Of a stretch of 64,000 nucleotides of DNA, positions 60,162 through 64,000 are shown in pieces. Origin of the DNA: CAWIJJ01 sp963836405 (GTDB taxonomy: Bacteria; Acidobacteriota; Terriglobia; Bryobacterales; Bryobacteraceae); NCBI GenBank assembly GCA_963836405.1, contig CAWIJL010000006.1, positions 1-64,000 on the forward strand. Reading direction: 5' to 3'. The stretch's first letter is position 1. Every line of letters starts with the position of its first letter. A program made the translations under genes and the position numbers. Under the pieces are notes generated by a model. The model made no database searches. It was not told the DNA's origin and saw nothing but the letters and a program-made list of their open reading frames with translations.

Positions 60162-63100
60162 CTAGAAGCGGAAACGCGCCGACAGAATCATGCGGCGGGC
60201 ACCGACCTGGCTTCCGGTCACCATACCGAAGTTCGCGCTGGTGATCGCCCCGCTATTGAAGTTGCGGGTGATGCCGGTGCTCGGGTTGTTCGGGATTCAT
60301 GTGATTGAGCGTATTGAACGTCTCGGCGCGGATCTCCAGGTTCTTGCTCTCCGTGATCTTGAAGAACTTGGCGAGCGAGAGGTCCAGGTTGATGGCGCCG
60401 GGACCGAAGAACATGACCGGCGGCGTGTTCCCGATGCCCCACGAATCGATCCCGGGCAGCGTGAAGTTGGCCGCGTTGAGGGCGAAGGGCTGTAAGCGCG
60501 GATCGTCCGTCGGCGTGGGAAGTTGGCCGGCGGGCAGAAACGGGTTGTCGCCCATCTGGCAGCGGAACGGAATCCCGCCGGTGGGTGTGCCGGTCCAGTA
60601 GCCGGCAGGCGCGCCGGTTGTGACTGCAAGTTACCGTGAACGGGTTGCCGGAGTAGATGGCGCCATTGCCGTTGAGCTTCCAGCCGTCGAGAGCTTGCTT
60701 GACGACTACGTTGTTGATCCACTGGCTCGGTTTGGGCAGGCTGTAGCCGAAGTTGAAATTGACCGCGTGGCGGCGATTCGTTTCACGTCTTTCCAGGCTT
60801 CGCTCCACCCACTGGTTGTAGTCGTAAATCAGCGTCTTCGACCAGGTGTAGTTCACGTTCCACTGCAAAGCGCCGGTGCGACGGTTCAACTGCATCTGGA
60901 GCGAATTGTAAGAACTTACATCTACGTAAGTCCAGATATTGATCGCTCCGTACCCGGCGTATCCGGTCAACGCGCGCACCAGGTTGGTCGAGTAGAAACC
61001 GCTGCCGGTGGGATCTTTGTATGCGGCCACTAAACCGTCCTTCGGGTTCCAGACGGTGAACGGCGGCACGGCATTGACATCGGCACGGCGTCCGTAACCG
61101 TGGCGGCGAGCGTTGCCGACATAGGACACATCGGCAATCAGGCCGTGGCCCAGATCATGCTGCACGCCGAGGCTCCAGTTATACGTGGTGTTCGTCTTTT
61201 GGTCTTGCGAACCTCCAACTACAGTCTGCGGCGTGAAATAGGTCTCGGATCCAGCCAGGCTGTTGAAGTTGGTGTACAGAATGACGGGCGCCTGGAAATT
61301 CATGGGCGCCGCCATCGGACCCTGGCCTGCACCGGCGGCTCCGATATCGTCCACGGTCCAGTTACGGCCCACGGTGATCGCTGCGCCTCCGCGAATGGCG
61401 GTTTTGCCGTTTCCGAAAACGTCCAGCGCGAAGCCGGCGCGCGGTCCAACCTGGATGGGCGGGGTCTTCCAGAAGTGACTCTGGTATTCCCGGATGCCCG
61501 AGAAAGGAGAACCCGTATAGGAGGAGTTGTCAAAAGTGCCCTGGCGGACGTAGGGGAATTTCGCCTTGGTCACAGGGTTTATAGCGATGCGGTTCGCCGT
61601 TGGGCAGGTGCCGGAGGTTTGAATGGAACACCCCGGGAAGAGCAGTTGCCCCACCTTGCTGGCCTGGTAGTCTTCCGCGGCGAAGAGCCCCAGCGTTGCG
61701 CCCTGCGAGTACAGGTCGCCGACGTGGTGGAAGCGCGACCCGAGATCGAGAGTGAAGCGGCGGTTGACCTTCCAGGTGTCCTGAATGAACCACTCCACCT
61801 GCTGGTAATGCGCGTGGTTCACCTGCTTCTTGTTGTCGTCACCGTAGGCGAAAATGCTGCCGACCAACGCGTTGGCGTACGGGTACCCGGTGTCGAACGC
61901 GTTTGACCGGTCTGAGCCGAAGTAATAGGAACCGGCAGTGTTGTACACCGAGTACACGCTGACGTTGCGCGACATCAATTCGACATAGAGGCCGCCCTTC
62001 AACGTGTGATTGCCCTTGACCCAGGTCACCTTGTCCTGGATCGTCTGCACCGTGTCGGTGCCGACGAACGGCCAACGGGGGTCATGCGAGAAACTCGGCG
62101 CAGCGGCTACTCCCTGTCCGCTCGATTGTGCACTGAAGCCAGACGGGAAACCGAAGTTGACCTGTGGCAGAAGGTTCAGAACATTACTCCCCGGGTTGAT
62201 GCGGGGGAGCGTGATCGCACTGCCGCTCGAATCCTTCAGAGGTAGCAGGGCCTCCTCGTACGTCTTCACACCGCCCGGGGCGGTTGAACCGACTTGATCC
62301 AGCGCGTTGACGCCCTGTTTGCCGCGGTTGACGCCCCAGGAGAACTCGTTGATGAGGGTGGGGGAGAAAGTGTAGACCAAGGTGCCGATAGCCCCCGCGG
62401 CCTGCACGTGATAGCTGGCCGGGAACTGGCCCCAGCCGGCCGCCGAGCCGGGGGGGCCTACGGTCACCTGGTAGCCATCCACCGCTTGGTAGTCCTGAAT
62501 CAGCCGTCCGTACAACACCGTCTTGTTGCTCAGGTTATAGTCCAGGCGCAGAATCTTGTCCTCATTCGGACGGGACTGCGGCAGGACGATTCGGAAATTG
62601 TAGCCTCTGCGTCCGGTGGGGTCGAGGCCGAGTCCCTCCGGCGCCGGGTACGGGAAAAGGTCCAGCATGGCCAGCCCCGCCTTGCTGATCTGGCTGGTCG
62701 GGATCTTGTTGCCCGGAAACGGCTGCTGGTTGTTGGTGGGATCGTAGATGGGAATCTGAGTGTTATTGGCGTTGGCCAGCACCGTCTGCGAGAAGTCTCC
62801 CGCTCTCTCCAGCTTCGAAGGCATCGTGTATGTGTTGTTGACGGTGGCTTTGTTGCGCACGAAGTCGGCCGAGAAGAAGAAGAACAGCTTGGTGCGGCTC
62901 CTGTTGAAATTCGTGCCCGGAATGATCAGTGGGCCGCCGATAGTGCCGCCCGGGTTCTGGAAGCGGTATTTCGGCTTCTGCACCGGATTGGTTGGCGTGC
63001 TGTTGCGGTTGTTGAACCACTCCTGGGCGTTGAACATCTCATGGCGGTGGTAGTAGTAGGCGCTGCCATGGAAGGAAGGTGTTCCTGCCTTGGTGGTGAG

Positions 63101-63823
63101 GGTCAACTGGCCGCCGGTACGGCCGCCGTATTCGGCGGTGTAGTTGGAAACCAGCAGTTTCACCTCGCCCACCGAATCCATGCTGGGCGAAAGGTAGCCC
63201 GGATTCAGGTTTCCGGAATCCTGGCTGGCCGCGCCATCGAGGTTGAGAATCACCTGTCCGGTCTGGCCGCCGTTGACTGCCGGAATGCCGCCGCCCGACC
63301 AGCCGCGTGTGTCGCTCGAAGCCAGCGTCTGCACGCCCGGCAGAGTGATGACCACGTTCAGAGGATTGCGGCCGCGAGTCGGCGTATCTTCGATCTGCGA
63401 CAGGTTGATGGCGACGGACCGGTCCGAACTGTCCGTGGCCACGTGTACCGTGTTGGCCTCGACGCTGATCGAGGTGCTGACATCGCCGACCTCGAGCTTG
63501 ACTTCGTGCAAGTCCACCCTTTCCTGTGCGGACACCACGATCGACTTCTGGTCATAGCCTTTGAAGCCGGGCGACGAGACGCGAATGCTATAGCTGCCCG
63601 GCACAATGCCAGTGTAGAAGAAGCTTCCGTTAGCCTCGGTCGTGTATTCGCGGACTTGTTTGGAAATGTCATTGGTCAGTTGGACTTTGGCCCCGACGAC
63701 GACGGAGCCGGCCGGATCGACAACCGTGCCGGATATCTGTCCCGTTACGCCTTGTGAGTAGGCCGCTGGCGTCAAAGCCAGCAGCAGAATGAGACTACCG
63801 ACGAGTATTCGAACAAACTTCAT
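60162..63823 (-). CDS. Oar-like TonB-dependent receptor, paralogue, two frameshifts near its C-terminus
   Basis: Same architecture as the gene to its left: signal peptide (MKFVRILVGSLILLLALTPAAYS), carboxypeptidase-regulatory domain, plug, barrel. Sequence identity is high all along. The first frame continues only to 60218 after a shift. One extra base near 60620 switches the frame (after PFTVTC), and another near 60294 switches it again; with both removed the protein ends SARFRF-TAG at 60162-60164, matching the neighbour. About 1220 residues are expected. Both shifts are +1 in G/C context, so error and real mutation are both possible. Confidence 0.85.
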
Positions 63824-63928
63824 TTGTTCACCCCTGTGAAAGAAGTAGTTGGTTCACCCGGGCAATGCGTTCTCTTGGACACACTACCGCCCCTTCTGGC
63901 GCCCGGGCTGCCAAACCTGCCCCGATTT

Positions 63929-63983
63929 CTCTTGCCCTAACGACTAACCTCTTAAGGCGAAGTCGCCCTGTTCAGCCTTCGCC
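63929..63983 (-). promoter_or_regulatory. Leader element upstream of the second TonB receptor gene
   Basis: On the minus strand, hairpin GGCGAAG...CTTCGCC (63983-63956, 7-bp arms) then AAGAGGTTAGTCGTTAGGG at about 63953-63935. Compare with the first gene: same motif and hairpin position, different stem bases. Confidence 0.5.
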
Positions 63984-64000
63984 TCTCTGGCATTCTGATG

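Overview
The window is GC-rich bacterial chromosome. It most resembles an acidobacterium of the Solibacter/Bryobacterales type (inference): it has an ADOP/MacB-like ABC permease, Oar-like TonB-dependent receptors with N-terminal carboxypeptidase-regulatory domains, lpxD (so Gram-negative), the futalosine menaquinone gene mqnC, Tat-exported sulfatase and enolase-superfamily enzymes, and many secreted carbohydrate enzymes. Genes run on both strands with little spacing.

Layout. 1-290: the C-terminal end of a tyrosine recombinase beside tRNA-Gly(CCC), which looks like a genomic-island edge. 721-4957: an IS21-family element that carries, besides istA/istB, a double zinc-finger gene, a ParB-like gene and a small conserved ORF. 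5253-7506: a Tat sulfatase and a badly frameshifted catalase-like gene. 7574-13881: an AddB-like/AddA-like helicase-nuclease pair. 13905-16114: an M23 peptidase and an M1 aminopeptidase. 16119-18539: an ADOP-type permease. 18743-19390: a promoter and a probable secreted protein. 19426-23082: a sigma-54-linked two-component system between small secreted proteins, with a matching -24/-12 promoter and an upstream dyad. 23092-25927: an lpxD-LOG-GNAT-ccmH-like operon. 26037-41405: mixed metabolism, including a GH30-like hydrolase, aldo/keto reductase, MATE pump, pseudopilin with dockerin repeats, mqnC, aminotransferase, tRNA-His, GH57/DUF3536 protein, MscS channel and a baeRF-like protein. 41557-49480: an L-arabinose module (symporter, small membrane protein, isomerase, ribulokinase, epimerase) with a LacI-family regulator and recognisable operators; a PEP-CTERM protein lies inside it. 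49498-53271: a ferredoxin-methyltransferase fusion, then a secreted RraA-like protein and a Tat enolase-superfamily enzyme. 53449-56097: a polytopic Ser/Thr kinase. 56108-64000: two tandem paralogous TonB-dependent receptors, each with its own terminator and a shared leader structure.

How genes work together. The clearest regulatory circuits readable from sequence are (a) LacI regulator -> perfect TGNAANCGNTTNCA operator just downstream of a TTGACC-N17-TACAAT promoter of the arabinose operon, with a one-mismatch site at the regulator's own promoter; and (b) the histidine kinase/GAFTGA regulator pair next to a consensus GG-N10-GC promoter with an 8-bp-arm inverted repeat about 90 bp upstream.

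A caution applies throughout. Several genes (the symporter, the catalase-like gene, the zinc-finger and parB genes of the IS element, the second TonB receptor, the 18790 gene) carry single-base frameshifts, often in homopolymers or G/C runs, while protein-like sequence continues in the new frame. Sequence error is at least as likely as true decay for these.
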